5,191 nt of DNA from Roseomonas sp. (GTDB lineage Bacteria > Pseudomonadota > Alphaproteobacteria > Acetobacterales > Acetobacteraceae), in assembly GCA_020249415.1 (NCBI GenBank), contig JADCFR010000015.1:1-5191 (forward strand), read 5' to 3'. The notes under the pieces are model-generated. The model was not told the origin of the DNA, did no database searches, and saw only the letters and a program-made list of their open reading frames with translations. The number at the start of each line of letters is the position of its first letter. The stretch's first letter is position 1. The translations under genes and the position numbers were made by a program. This document shows, in pieces, positions 1 through 5,191 of this stretch.

Positions 1-1
1 C

Positions 2-31
2 TTCGGCAATGTGATTGAAGGGGCAGGGTAG
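2..31 (+). CDS. Possible C-terminal tail of an upstream gene (partial)
   Basis: One frame is open from the window edge and reads FGNVIEGAG before a TAG stop at 29-31. The stop lies about 30 bases before a plus-strand terminator-like hairpin, as expected for the end of a plus-strand gene. Nine residues are too few to name a family. The other two plus frames also stop within 20 bases, so the choice of frame is a guess and the gene may end elsewhere. Confidence 0.25.
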   Translation, partial: FGNVIEGAG

Positions 32-37
32 CCACCC

Positions 38-56
38 CTGGGGGCCTCGCCCCCGG
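38..56. other. GC-rich hairpin without T-run
   Basis: GGGGGC at 40-45 pairs perfectly with GCCCCC at 49-54 around a three-base loop, and flanking bases (t39/g55, c38/g56) extend the stem. No T-run follows on either strand, so it is not a standard terminator. It could be a 3' stabilising hairpin of the upstream transcript or part of a bipartite terminator with the next stem-loop. Confidence 0.4.
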
Positions 57-62
57 AACATG

Positions 63-90
63 GCCGCCGGCCATGATGGCGGGCGGCTTT
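63..90 (+). terminator. Probable intrinsic terminator of the upstream gene
   Basis: GCCGCC at 63-68 pairs with GGCGGC at 82-87. After a single G/G mismatch (69/81), GCC at 70-72 pairs with GGC at 78-80 around an ATGAT loop. Three T residues follow at 88-90. The stem is strong but the T-run is short, so termination could be partial. It separates whatever lies upstream from the rpmG promoter region. Confidence 0.55.
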
Positions 91-104
91 GGTTCAAAAA
101 CCCC

Positions 105-132
105 TTGACGCCAGCGCCCGCTTGAGTAGGTA
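105..132 (+). promoter_or_regulatory. Candidate sigma-70-type promoter for rpmG
   Basis: TTGACG at 105-110 is a good -35 element, preceded by an A-tract at 96-100. About 16-17 bases downstream, a TAGGTA/AGGTAA segment (127-133) could serve as a poor -10 element. It lies between the upstream terminator and rpmG, where a promoter is needed, and would leave a short GC-rich 5' leader. The -35 is convincing but the -10 is weak. Confidence 0.4.
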
Positions 133-183
133 AGGGCTTCGAATGCCTGAGGCCCCCTGGCCCCGGGACTGGAGTTTTGAGAC

Positions 184-351
184 ATGGCCAAGTCAAACAC
201 GATCCTCATTCGCCTCGTCAGCAGCGCGGAGACGGGTTATTTTTACGTGACAAAGAAGAATACGCGGAACATCACCGGGAAGATGGAAAAGAAGAAGTAC
301 GACCCGGTGGCGCGCAAGCACGTGGTTTTCCGCGAAGCCAAGATCAAATAG
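184..351 (+). CDS. rpmG: 50S ribosomal protein L33
   Basis: This 55-residue protein begins [13 protein letters not shown] and ends FREAKIK. It contains the L33 hallmarks [11 protein letters not shown] (residues 16-26) and [11 protein letters not shown] (37-47). L33 is a small basic protein of the large ribosomal subunit near the E site. There are no cysteines, so it is the zinc-independent (C-minus) form. The length is typical of the family. The ATG has GGAG at 171-174, nine bases upstream. It stands alone between an upstream terminator-like hairpin and its own strong terminator, so it is probably monocistronic. From memory, rpmG lies close to pleD in several Alphaproteobacteria. Here the two genes are adjacent but convergent. 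Confidence 0.97.
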   Translation: MAKSNTILIRLVSSAETGYFYVTKKNTRNITGKMEKKKYDPVARKHVVFREAKIK

Positions 352-357
352 GGCAGT

Positions 358-374
358 GCGCCCCGTAAGGGCGC
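358..374 (+). other. Small hairpin directly after rpmG stop
   Basis: GCGCCC at 358-363 pairs with GGGCGC at 369-374 around a five-base loop, starting seven bases after the stop codon. There is no T-run. Together with the terminator 20 bases further on, it could protect the rpmG mRNA 3' end. Confidence 0.35.
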
Positions 375-392
375 CAGCCATCTGAAAGGGGT

Positions 393-416
393 AGGGGCGG
401 GGTTTCCCGCCCTTTT
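393..416 (+). terminator. Intrinsic terminator of rpmG
   Basis: GGGCGGG at 395-401 pairs perfectly with CCCGCCC at 406-412 around a GTTT loop. A393/T414 and G394/T413 can extend the stem, and TTTT follows at 413-416. This is a classic Rho-independent terminator in the direction of rpmG. There is no matching T-run on the minus strand, so it is unlikely to stop pleD transcription. Confidence 0.88.
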
Positions 417-445
417 GCGTTTGGGATGGTTTTCCCGGTAACCCC

Positions 446-473
446 GCAGCCAAGCCGCAAATGCCTTGGCTGC
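446..473. other. Nine-base-pair hairpin between convergent rpmG and pleD
   Basis: GCAGCCAAG at 446-454 is a perfect inverted repeat of CTTGGCTGC at 465-473, and inner GC/GC pairing leaves an AAAT loop. It lies 17 bases downstream of the pleD stop. The minus-strand sequence after the stem is G-rich rather than T-rich, so it is not a canonical intrinsic terminator. It may act as a 3' end stabiliser for pleD mRNA or as an atypical terminator. Confidence 0.45.
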
Positions 474-489
474 AGCCGCCGGGGGTCGG

Positions 490-1863
490 TCACACGGGGC
501 GCCAATCCATCTCGCTCGCCGCTTCAACGCAGTTCCGCCCCGAAGCCTTGGCGCGGTACATGGCCGAATCGGCGGCGGCGATCAGCATCTCGGCTTCCGT
601 GGCAAGGCCGGATAGGGCGCTGCCAATACTGACCGTGACCGGTAACTTGGCCTGGCCCAGATCAATCGGCCGATCGGCAATGGCAGCGCGCAGCCTTTCG
701 GCAATGACAGCGGTTTCCTCGGCCCCCGCGCCCGACATCACTACCAGAAACTCCTCCCCGCCATAACGCGCGACAATATCGGAAGCGCGCACATGCTCAC
801 GCAGCCTTGCCGCCACCTCGCGCAAGGCAGCATCGCCCGCCGCATGACCGTAATAATCATTGAGCGGCTTGAACCGATCCACATCAATCATCAGCACGCC
901 GCAGGCCGTGCCCGCCCGCAGCAGGGATTCCAGATGGCGATAGACATAACGCCGATTGCGCAAGCCCGTCAGCCCATCGGTGACAGCCAGTTCCAAGGAA
1001 CGGTCGAATTCGGCCCGCAGGCGTAGCTGATAGCGCCGCCGCCGCACCTGATTGCGCACACGCGCGCGCAATTCCTCCTCATTGATCGGGCGCAGCACGT
1101 GATCTGAAGCGCCCAATTCAAAGGCGCGCAGCACCAAATCGCGCTGTTCGTCATCGGCAATCAGCATCAACGGCAAATCGCGCGTTTCGGTTTCCGCCCG
1201 CAACCGTGAGGCAAGACGCAGCGGATCCCCCTCCGGCATGGGAAGCGAGGTCAGCACCAGATCATAATGCGCCTGCGGATCGCGCAGTTTTTCCCAGACC
1301 AATTTTTCGTCGCGATATTGCTCCAGCGCCATGCCATCGGCAGCAAGCGCCCCGGACAAGGCCGCCGCTTCGGCAGGATGATCGGACAGCAGCAGCACCT
1401 TGGCACCCTCAAAATCCTCGGGCGGTGCGCTTGGCGGTTCAAAGCCCAGATCGCGCACGGTCTCGGCGCGCAGCCGCCACGCATCCAGCACCTGCTTCAC
1501 GCGCAGCAGGGCGCGCAGCCGGGCGAAAAGCGTCGCCTGATCCACCGGCTTGACCAGGAAATCATCCGCCCCGGCATCCAGGCCGCGCACCCGCTCACTC
1601 TGATCATTGAGTGAGGTGACCATGACCACCGGAATATGCGCCGTGGCCGGCTGGGCCTTCAGGCGCCGACAGGCTTCGAACCCATCCATCACGGGCATCA
1701 GCACATCCAACAGGATAATGTCGGGTGACCAGCGCTGCGCCAGCGTAATGGCCTCGGCGCCCGAAGCGGCGCCCAGAACCTCAAAATACTCATCCTGCAG
1801 CCGGGCTTCGAGCAGCTTGCGGTTGGGTAGGCTGTCATCCACCACCAGAACCCGCGCCGTCAT
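490..1863 (-). CDS. pleD: PleD-type response regulator / diguanylate cyclase (REC-REC-GGDEF)
   Basis: This 457-residue cytoplasmic enzyme condenses two GTP into cyclic di-GMP under phosphorelay control. Domains are REC1 (about 1-125), a degenerate REC2 (about 154-275) and GGDEF (about 290-450). REC1 has acidic D9/D10, phosphoacceptor D53 in LLD, and K105 in VKP. REC2 lacks the acceptor Asp (TS at 205-206) and has R258 where the conserved Lys would be, as expected of an adaptor domain. The cyclase has D327, N335, D344, the GGEEF signature at 368-372, and an inhibitory RxxD site at 359-362 five residues before it. By my recollection these positions coincide with Caulobacter PleD. The ATG at 1863 was chosen because MTARVLVVDDS is the normal REC start and GGGGAAG lies about nine bases upstream. 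A TTG start at 2055 would add 64 unrelated residues. DivK, the usual neighbour in Caulobacter, is not seen upstream. Confidence 0.94.
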   Translation of the reverse strand: MTARVLVVDDSLPNRKLLEARLQDEYFEVLGAASGAEAITLAQRWSPDIILLDVLMPVMDGFEACRRLKAQPATAHIPVVMVTSLNDQSERVRGLDAGADDFLVKPVDQATLFARLRALLRVKQVLDAWRLRAETVRDLGFEPPSAPPEDFEGAKVLLLSDHPAEAAALSGALAADGMALEQYRDEKLVWEKLRDPQAHYDLVLTSLPMPEGDPLRLASRLRAETETRDLPLMLIADDEQRDLVLRAFELGASDHVLRPINEEELRARVRNQVRRRRYQLRLRAEFDRSLELAVTDGLTGLRNRRYVYRHLESLLRAGTACGVLMIDVDRFKPLNDYYGHAAGDAALREVAARLREHVRASDIVARYGGEEFLVVMSGAGAEETAVIAERLRAAIADRPIDLGQAKLPVTVSIGSALSGLATEAEMLIAAADSAMYRAKASGRNCVEAASEMDWRPV

Positions 1864-2051
1864 GCGAGCCCGCTTCCCCGCATGAAGGTGGCAGGCGCGC
1901 TCAACAATGCCATGTCCATTGGCCAAAATGGAAATGGCGATAGGGCACCGGTACGCCGGTAGCGGATCGGGGCTGCATTTCTTCCCATGCGCGACATATG
2001 TCCCGAAATAATGCGAAAGGATAGAGTGCCCAATAGGCGGTTTGGTCCCAT
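1864..2051 (-). other. Intergenic region upstream of pleD, no confident gene
   Basis: These 188 bases separate the VOC gene stop from the pleD start. The region is less GC-rich than its neighbours and includes AT-rich stretches such as CGCATTATTTCGGGACATATG on the minus strand, so a pleD promoter may lie here, but no clean -35/-10 pair was found. A small inverted repeat, ACCGG (1947-1951) and CCGGT (1956-1960), has a four-base spacer. A 63-codon minus-strand reading frame (1860-2051) fits the gap exactly. It uses rare codons (CTA, GGA, AGA, CCA), has no recognisable motif, and is probably chance. Confidence 0.5.
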
Positions 2052-2693
2052 TCAACTGCTGGCGATGACCGCTTCCCGCCCGTCCTGATGGCGCAGATGG
2101 GCGACCAATCGGGCATTCGGGCTTTCGCGGAGCTTCACCGCCTCGGCCAGGCCGCGCGCGGCGATGGCCTGGCGCAGCGCATCCATATCCGGGTGCTGGG
2201 CTTCAAGGCCGGTCAGGCGCCAACCGGAATCGGGAATTTGCGCTGCGGCGCGCGCGCCATCCCATTGGATCAGCGGCGGGATCAGATTGCCCATATCCTG
2301 GCGCTGCGGCGGAAAGGCCATGCGCCAGGAAAGCGCCCCGCGACGCATGGCGCGCACCTCCCCAGCATGAGAGGCGCCAAGCCGCGCCACCACCGCTTCA
2401 ATCGCTGGCGTTGCCGCGACATAGGCAATCAACTGCGGCTCCGCTTCCAGCGCCAATTTCAGCGCGGGATCATCCAGATCAAAGGGCCGGGGATGGGCCG
2501 GGGTGGCCTGGGCCGGGTCGGGGGCGATGATTTCAATATACTGGTCCGGGCCAAGGCCCAGCAGCATGTTATGCGTACCAACGCCCGGATGCGCCCCACC
2601 GGGGATAGGCCGCAGGCCCAAATGGCGTTCCAGCCAGGCTGCGCCGGCTTCCAGCGTTGCGGCCCCAATTACAAGATGATCAATCTCAGCCAT
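2052..2693 (-). CDS. VOC superfamily protein, Glyoxalase_3-like (PF13468)
   Basis: This 213-residue soluble protein begins MAEIDHLVIGAATLEAG. It shows the pattern of the glyoxalase-like family: DHLVIG (residues 5-10), WLERHLG (20-26), PGGAHPGVGTHNMLLGLG (31-48), YIEIIAPD (52-59) and GNLIPPLIQWDG (135-146). His6, His41 and Glu54 fall where metal ligands often lie in VOC folds, but the true ligands cannot be assigned from sequence alone. The substrate is unknown; the family is mostly uncharacterised and annotation as glyoxalase I would be too specific. The ATG at 2693 is preceded by GGGGGA five bases upstream, which beats an in-frame ATG at 2747. The gene is divergent from tadA and lies upstream of pleD on the same strand, with a 188-base gap. 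Confidence 0.92.
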   Translation of the reverse strand: MAEIDHLVIGAATLEAGAAWLERHLGLRPIPGGAHPGVGTHNMLLGLGPDQYIEIIAPDPAQATPAHPRPFDLDDPALKLALEAEPQLIAYVAATPAIEAVVARLGASHAGEVRAMRRGALSWRMAFPPQRQDMGNLIPPLIQWDGARAAAQIPDSGWRLTGLEAQHPDMDALRQAIAARGLAEAVKLRESPNARLVAHLRHQDGREAVIASS

Positions 2694-2791
2694 ATTATCC
2701 CCCAAGCCTGCCCCTGTTTCTGGCGCGGCTGATGTTTTCTGCCGCATTGTGTCTCGGCCTTGTAATGCTGCCCATTGAGGCCTGTCACGTA

Positions 2792-2805
2792 TTGACCAGG
2801 ATCAA
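2792..2805. promoter_or_regulatory. Candidate FNR/FixK-type operator
   Basis: TTGACCAGGATCAA matches the FNR/FixK/ANR consensus TTGAT-N4-ATCAA at nine of ten defined positions. It lies in the divergent VOC/tadA intergenic region, 98 bases before the VOC start and 71 before the tadA start. On the minus strand a CATTAC element (2762-2767) lies about 34 bases from the palindrome centre, close to class II activator spacing. No similar -10 was found towards tadA. The motif is short and could be chance. TTGACC could also simply be a -35 element. Confidence 0.4.
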
Positions 2806-2876
2806 GAAAGCAGACCGCTTTGCCTTCGCGCAGCATTTCTCTGGACCAAAACACCGGGGCGCGGCAGGAAGGCGCC

Positions 2877-3317
2877 ATGACGCCGATGGAAATCGCCCTG
2901 CAAGAAGCCCGTGCCGCTGCCGCCCGCGGCGAAGTGCCGGTGGGCGCCGTGGTCACCGACCGGTCGGGCCAGGTGCTGGCGCAGGCGGGCAATGAGGTGG
3001 AAGCGCGCCATGACCCCTCAGCCCATGCCGAAATGCTGGTCTTGAGGGCAGCGGCGCAGCGCCTGGGCCAGACCAGGCTGGCTGAATGCACCCTGACCGT
3101 GACGCTGGAACCCTGCCCGATGTGTGCCCAGGCGGCATCCTTCTTTCGCATCGCGCGGCTGGTGTTCGGCGCCTATGACCCGAAGGGCGGCGGGGTGGAT
3201 CATGGTGCGCGGGTCTTCGCTGCCCCTTCCTGCCATCATCGCCCGGAAGTGGTGGGCGGCATCCGAGAAGGCGAAGCGGCTGCCCTGCTGCGCAGCTTTT
3301 TTGAGGCCAGGCGTTGA
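2877..3317 (+). CDS. tadA: tRNA-specific adenosine deaminase TadA
   Basis: This 146-residue enzyme deaminates A34 to inosine in the anticodon of tRNA-Arg(ACG), allowing one tRNA to read several CGN codons. It is normally essential. The cytidine/deoxycytidylate deaminase zinc site is complete: HAE at 50-52 gives a zinc ligand (H50) and the proton-shuttling Glu52, and PCPMC at 79-83 supplies C80 and C83. GEVPVGAVV (18-26), FGAYDPKGGG (97-106) and the LLRSFFEARR tail follow the Alphaproteobacteria form, with CAQA rather than CAGA after the zinc motif. The ATG at 2877 has AGGAAGG at 2866-2872. An in-frame ATG at 2820 would add 19 residues with no family match. It is first of a co-directional run of plus-strand genes. 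A generic nucleoside or guanine deaminase is less likely given these motifs. Confidence 0.95.
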   Translation: MTPMEIALQEARAAAARGEVPVGAVVTDRSGQVLAQAGNEVEARHDPSAHAEMLVLRAAAQRLGQTRLAECTLTVTLEPCPMCAQAASFFRIARLVFGAYDPKGGGVDHGARVFAAPSCHHRPEVVGGIREGEAAALLRSFFEARR

Positions 3318-3378
3318 CGCCCCGCACGCGCCGCCACAGAAATGCGCGCCCCCATGGTCCGGGGCGGGAAAAAGTCGC

Positions 3379-3771
3379 ATGCGCCTGTTAAAGGGGTCTG
3401 AGCTGCTGCAAGGCTCGGATCATGAATTCATCCTGACGCTCTATCGGCAAATCCTGAACCGGGGTCCGGATGAACGGGGCTATCGCCATTTCCGTGACGT
3501 GCTGGAAGCCGACCCCGGCGCGAGGCGGCGCATTGCGGAAGATATGGTGGCGAGTCCCGAAGCCTTGCGCCTGGGGGAGGAGGTGCTGATCCTTTGGAAC
3601 CAGGGCGCCTCTCATGGCAGGGCGGTGGAGGCGCTTTCGGCCGAAGCGCTGCTCGCGCTGTTCCGGCAAAAATTTGAAAAGCTGGATCGCCCTGGCCGCG
3701 CGCGCCTGGCGCCCATGCTGCGGGAATGCTTGGCGCTCGCCCGCAAGCGGCGGCGCTGGTGGCCCTTCTGA
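3379..3771 (+). CDS. Small stand-alone DUF4214-type protein
   Basis: This 130-residue protein has no signal peptide or membrane segment. Residues 15-50 carry the DUF4214 pattern, HEFILTLYRQILNRGPDERG followed by an aromatic-rich YRHF, i.e. the LYR-x3-L-x-R-x-PD-x2-G core. The rest is helical and charged, including FRQKFEKLD (95-103), and ends in a basic-aromatic tail, KRRRWWPF. DUF4214 usually occurs within larger secreted proteins or beside glycosyltransferases, and its role is unknown. Here it stands alone, 61 bases after tadA and 120 before a sugar aminotransferase, which supports a surface-glycan link by context only. The ATG at 3379 is preceded by a mediocre GGGA (3366-3369) nine bases upstream, and no better in-frame start was seen. 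A seven-base inverted repeat (3318-3324/3360-3366) overlaps the region just before it. Confidence 0.8.
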   Translation: MRLLKGSELLQGSDHEFILTLYRQILNRGPDERGYRHFRDVLEADPGARRRIAEDMVASPEALRLGEEVLILWNQGASHGRAVEALSAEALLALFRQKFEKLDRPGRARLAPMLRECLALARKRRRWWPF

Positions 3772-3803
3772 AGGCGCGCGCATAATTCTGCCCTGAAACA
3801 GGC

Positions 3804-3810
3804 GGAAAGG
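3804..3810 (+). promoter_or_regulatory. Strong ribosome binding site of the short leader ORF
   Basis: GGAAAGG lies seven bases before an ATG at 3818. It is a better Shine-Dalgarno match and spacing than the one serving the aminotransferase (AAAGGG at 3875-3880, eleven bases from its ATG). This suggests ribosomes may load here first. Confidence 0.5.
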
Positions 3811-3817
3811 ATTATTG

Positions 3818-3892
3818 ATGGCTCAAGCCTTGGCATCCGGGCCTTTGGGGTTCAGTTTCGGCCGTGATATTTCGAAAGGGTCCCGTGCCTGA
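3818..3892 (+). CDS. Possible 24-residue leader peptide coupled to the aminotransferase
   Basis: The reading frame starts MAQALASGPLGFSFG and ends DISKGSRA with a TGA at 3890-3892. That stop shares its A with the ATG of the aminotransferase (TGATG), a layout typical of translational coupling. It has a strong Shine-Dalgarno sequence and no rare codons. No family is recognised. There is no amino-acid run or obvious alternative stem-loop of the kind seen in classical attenuators. It could be a regulatory upstream ORF, a genuine micropeptide, or chance; the ribosome-site quality and exact overlap are the evidence for it. Confidence 0.4.
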   Translation: MAQALASGPLGFSFGRDISKGSRA

Positions 3893-5046
3893 TGAACGAA
3901 CCTCGCCCGATTCAATTGTTTGACGTGCTGGCGCAGCAAAAGCTGATCCGGCCAGAGCTTGATCGGCGCATTGCCGCGGTGCTCGATTCGGGCCGCTTCA
4001 TCATGGGCCCCGAAGTCGCGGAGCTTGAAGCCGGCCTGGCTGCCTTTGCCGGCGCGGCGCATTGCGTGGGCGTCTCATCGGGGACAGATGCGCTGCAAAT
4101 CGCCATGATGGCGGAGGGGATCGGGCGCGGCGATGCGGTGTTCCTGCCCGCCTTCACCTATACCGCGACGGCTGAGGTGCCTTTGGTGCTGGGCGCCACG
4201 CCGGTTTTCGTGGATGTCGAGAAATACAGCTATAACATGGACATCGCGGATCTTGAGCGGCGGATTGAGGAAGTAAAGCGCCGTGGCTGGCTGCGCCCCC
4301 GTGCCGTGGTGGGGGTTGATCTGTTCGGCCTGCCGGCAGATTGGCCGGCGATTGAAGCGATTTGTGCGCGCGAGGATATGTTCGCGCTGGATGATGCCGC
4401 GCAGGCTTTTGGCGCCAGCATCAATGGCAAGAAGCTGGGGCGTTGGGCGCATGCCACAGCGCTATCCTTCTACCCCACCAAGACGCTTGGCGCCTATGGC
4501 GATGCCGGAGCCTTGATCACGGATGATCCGGCGCGGGCGGAATTGTATCGCAGCCTGCGCACCCATGGCGAAGGCAAGACCCGCTATGAGGTGGAGCGCA
4601 CCGGCATGAATGGCCGGATTGATACGATCCAGGCGACCATCCTGGCCGCCAAACTACCTCTGCTCGCGGGCGAACTCGCCATGCGTGCGAAGATCGCGGC
4701 TGTCTATAACGCGGCGTTTGGCGCCAGGGTTGGCATTCAGGCGGCACCGGCCGAGGCGGTGAATGCCTGGGGGCTTTACACCATTCGCCTGCGTGACAGT
4801 GACCAGCGGAGCAAGGTCCAGGCAGCGCTGACCGCGCAACGCATCGGCAGTGGCATTTATTACCCGAAACCCCTGCATCGCCAGCCCGCCTATGCCGCGC
4901 ATCACGCGGTGGCTTTCGCTGGGGAAGCGCCGCCGCTTGCCATCAGTGAAAGGCTGGCGGGACAGGTGCTGTCACTGCCGATGCATGCCTATATGAGCGA
5001 GGAAGATGCCGCGCGTGTCGCTGAGGTGGTGCTGAAGAACTTGTAA
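3892..5046 (+). CDS. DegT/DnrJ/EryC1/StrS-family sugar aminotransferase, WbpE/WlbC-like
   Basis: This 384-residue PLP enzyme is full length for its family. It should transfer an amino group, usually from glutamate, to a keto group on a nucleotide sugar in the cytoplasm. Landmarks are GPEVAELE (39-46), SSGTDALQ (62-69, phosphate binding), PAFTYTATAE (86-95), DDAAQAFGAS (167-176, Asp168 facing the pyridine nitrogen), SFYPTKTLGAYGDAGA (192-207, Lys197 as the Schiff-base lysine), MNGRIDTIQA (239-248) and YYPKPLHRQPAY (323-334). From memory the whole length parallels Pseudomonas WbpE, which forms UDP-GlcNAc3NA; the substrate here is inferred at best. No glycosyltransferase, dehydrogenase or acetyltransferase partner is visible in the window. 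The start ATG overlaps the stop of a short upstream ORF, and its own ribosome site (AAAGGG, 3875-3880) is rather distant. Confidence 0.93.
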   Translation: MNEPRPIQLFDVLAQQKLIRPELDRRIAAVLDSGRFIMGPEVAELEAGLAAFAGAAHCVGVSSGTDALQIAMMAEGIGRGDAVFLPAFTYTATAEVPLVLGATPVFVDVEKYSYNMDIADLERRIEEVKRRGWLRPRAVVGVDLFGLPADWPAIEAICAREDMFALDDAAQAFGASINGKKLGRWAHATALSFYPTKTLGAYGDAGALITDDPARAELYRSLRTHGEGKTRYEVERTGMNGRIDTIQATILAAKLPLLAGELAMRAKIAAVYNAAFGARVGIQAAPAEAVNAWGLYTIRLRDSDQRSKVQAALTAQRIGSGIYYPKPLHRQPAYAAHHAVAFAGEAPPLAISERLAGQVLSLPMHAYMSEEDAARVAEVVLKNL

Positions 5047-5095
5047 TTCGTCCCAGGCTTGGGCAGCATGAGGGCGCTCGGCAAAGGGGCGCATC

Positions 5096-5191
5096 ATGCT
5101 TCGTCGCAGGCTTTTGGCCGCCACTGGCGGCGCCGTTCTCGCAGCCAGTACCAGGGCGCGCGCGGAAGAACCCGTGGATGTCGCGCTTGTC
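5096..5191 (+). CDS. Exported protein, N-terminus only; possibly DUF1194 (vWA-like)
   Basis: Thirty-two codons are visible before the window ends. They encode an arginine-rich start (MLRRRLL), a short hydrophobic stretch (AATGGAVLAAS) and an Ala-x-Ala type site (ARA) before EEPVDVALV, so a Sec signal peptide cleaved near residue 23 is likely. The RR-x-LL start also loosely resembles a Tat signal but lacks a good consensus. The mature start EPVDVALV resembles DUF1194 proteins, which continue into a von Willebrand A-like fold; this rests on few residues. The ATG has AAAGGGG at 5083-5089, six bases upstream, and lies 49 bases after the aminotransferase, so co-transcription is possible. Confidence 0.7.
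   Translation, partial: MLRRRLLAATGGAVLAASTRARAEEPVDVALV

Noticed and set aside
1206..1614. Overlapping proline/arginine-rich plus-strand frames inside pleD
   Set aside because: These are shadow frames caused by high GC content opposite a well-supported gene.
1864..2055. Longer pleD product from a TTG at 2055 (521 residues)
   Set aside because: The extra 64 residues match nothing in the family, and the REC domain normally starts at MTARVLVVDDS, which has its own ribosome site.
2657..2995. Plus-strand frame across the VOC/tadA intergenic region with a hydrophobic stretch (FSAALCLGLVMLPIEA)
   Set aside because: It begins inside the VOC gene and ends inside tadA out of frame, has no ribosome site, and loses its character outside the gap.
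3318..3366. Inverted repeat CGCCCCG/CGGGGCG after tadA as a terminator
   Set aside because: The loop is 35 bases and the sequence after the right arm is A-rich, not T-rich, on the plus strand.
3781..3802. CATAAT at 3781-3786 as a -10 element, with CCTG/CAGG hairpin, before the leader ORF
   Set aside because: The -10 match is good, but the bases at the proper distance upstream do not resemble a -35 and the hairpin has only four pairs.
5052..5063. CCCA/TGGG hairpin after the aminotransferase as a terminator
   Set aside because: It has only four base pairs and no T-run, and the next gene starts shortly after with the same orientation.

Overview
The window looks like chromosomal DNA of a GC-rich alphaproteobacterium, most likely Rhodospirillales/Acetobacteraceae-like. 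This is inferred from an Alphaproteobacteria-style TadA, a PleD that matches Caulobacter PleD in residue numbering, a cysteine-free L33 protein, and genes that are almost all GC-rich. No database search was possible, so the taxon is a judgement. No RNA gene, CRISPR array, insertion sequence or phage gene was seen.

Left part (1-490): the possible tail of an upstream plus-strand gene (stop at 29-31), a GC-rich hairpin and a terminator-like hairpin (63-90). Next come a candidate promoter and the short ribosomal protein gene rpmG (184-351), which ends at a strong intrinsic terminator (393-416). Centre-left (490-2693, minus strand): a Glyoxalase_3/VOC-type protein (2052-2693), a 188-base gap, then the diguanylate cyclase response regulator pleD (490-1863), which converges on rpmG.

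Right part (2877-5191, plus strand): tadA (tRNA A34-to-inosine deaminase), a small stand-alone DUF4214-type protein, and a short possible leader ORF of 24 codons. The leader overlaps the start of a DegT/DnrJ/EryC1-family sugar aminotransferase resembling WbpE/WlbC. The window ends inside an exported protein that resembles the start of DUF1194 proteins. The divergent VOC/tadA intergenic region holds a near-consensus FNR/FixK-type palindrome (2792-2805).

Functionally this is mostly housekeeping (ribosome, tRNA modification) plus c-di-GMP signalling. The DUF4214 protein and aminotransferase suggest a link to cell-surface glycans. No obvious new multigene system is present. The least explained items are the coupled short ORF before the aminotransferase, the FNR-like box between two genes not expected to be oxygen-regulated, and the unassigned pleD/VOC gap.
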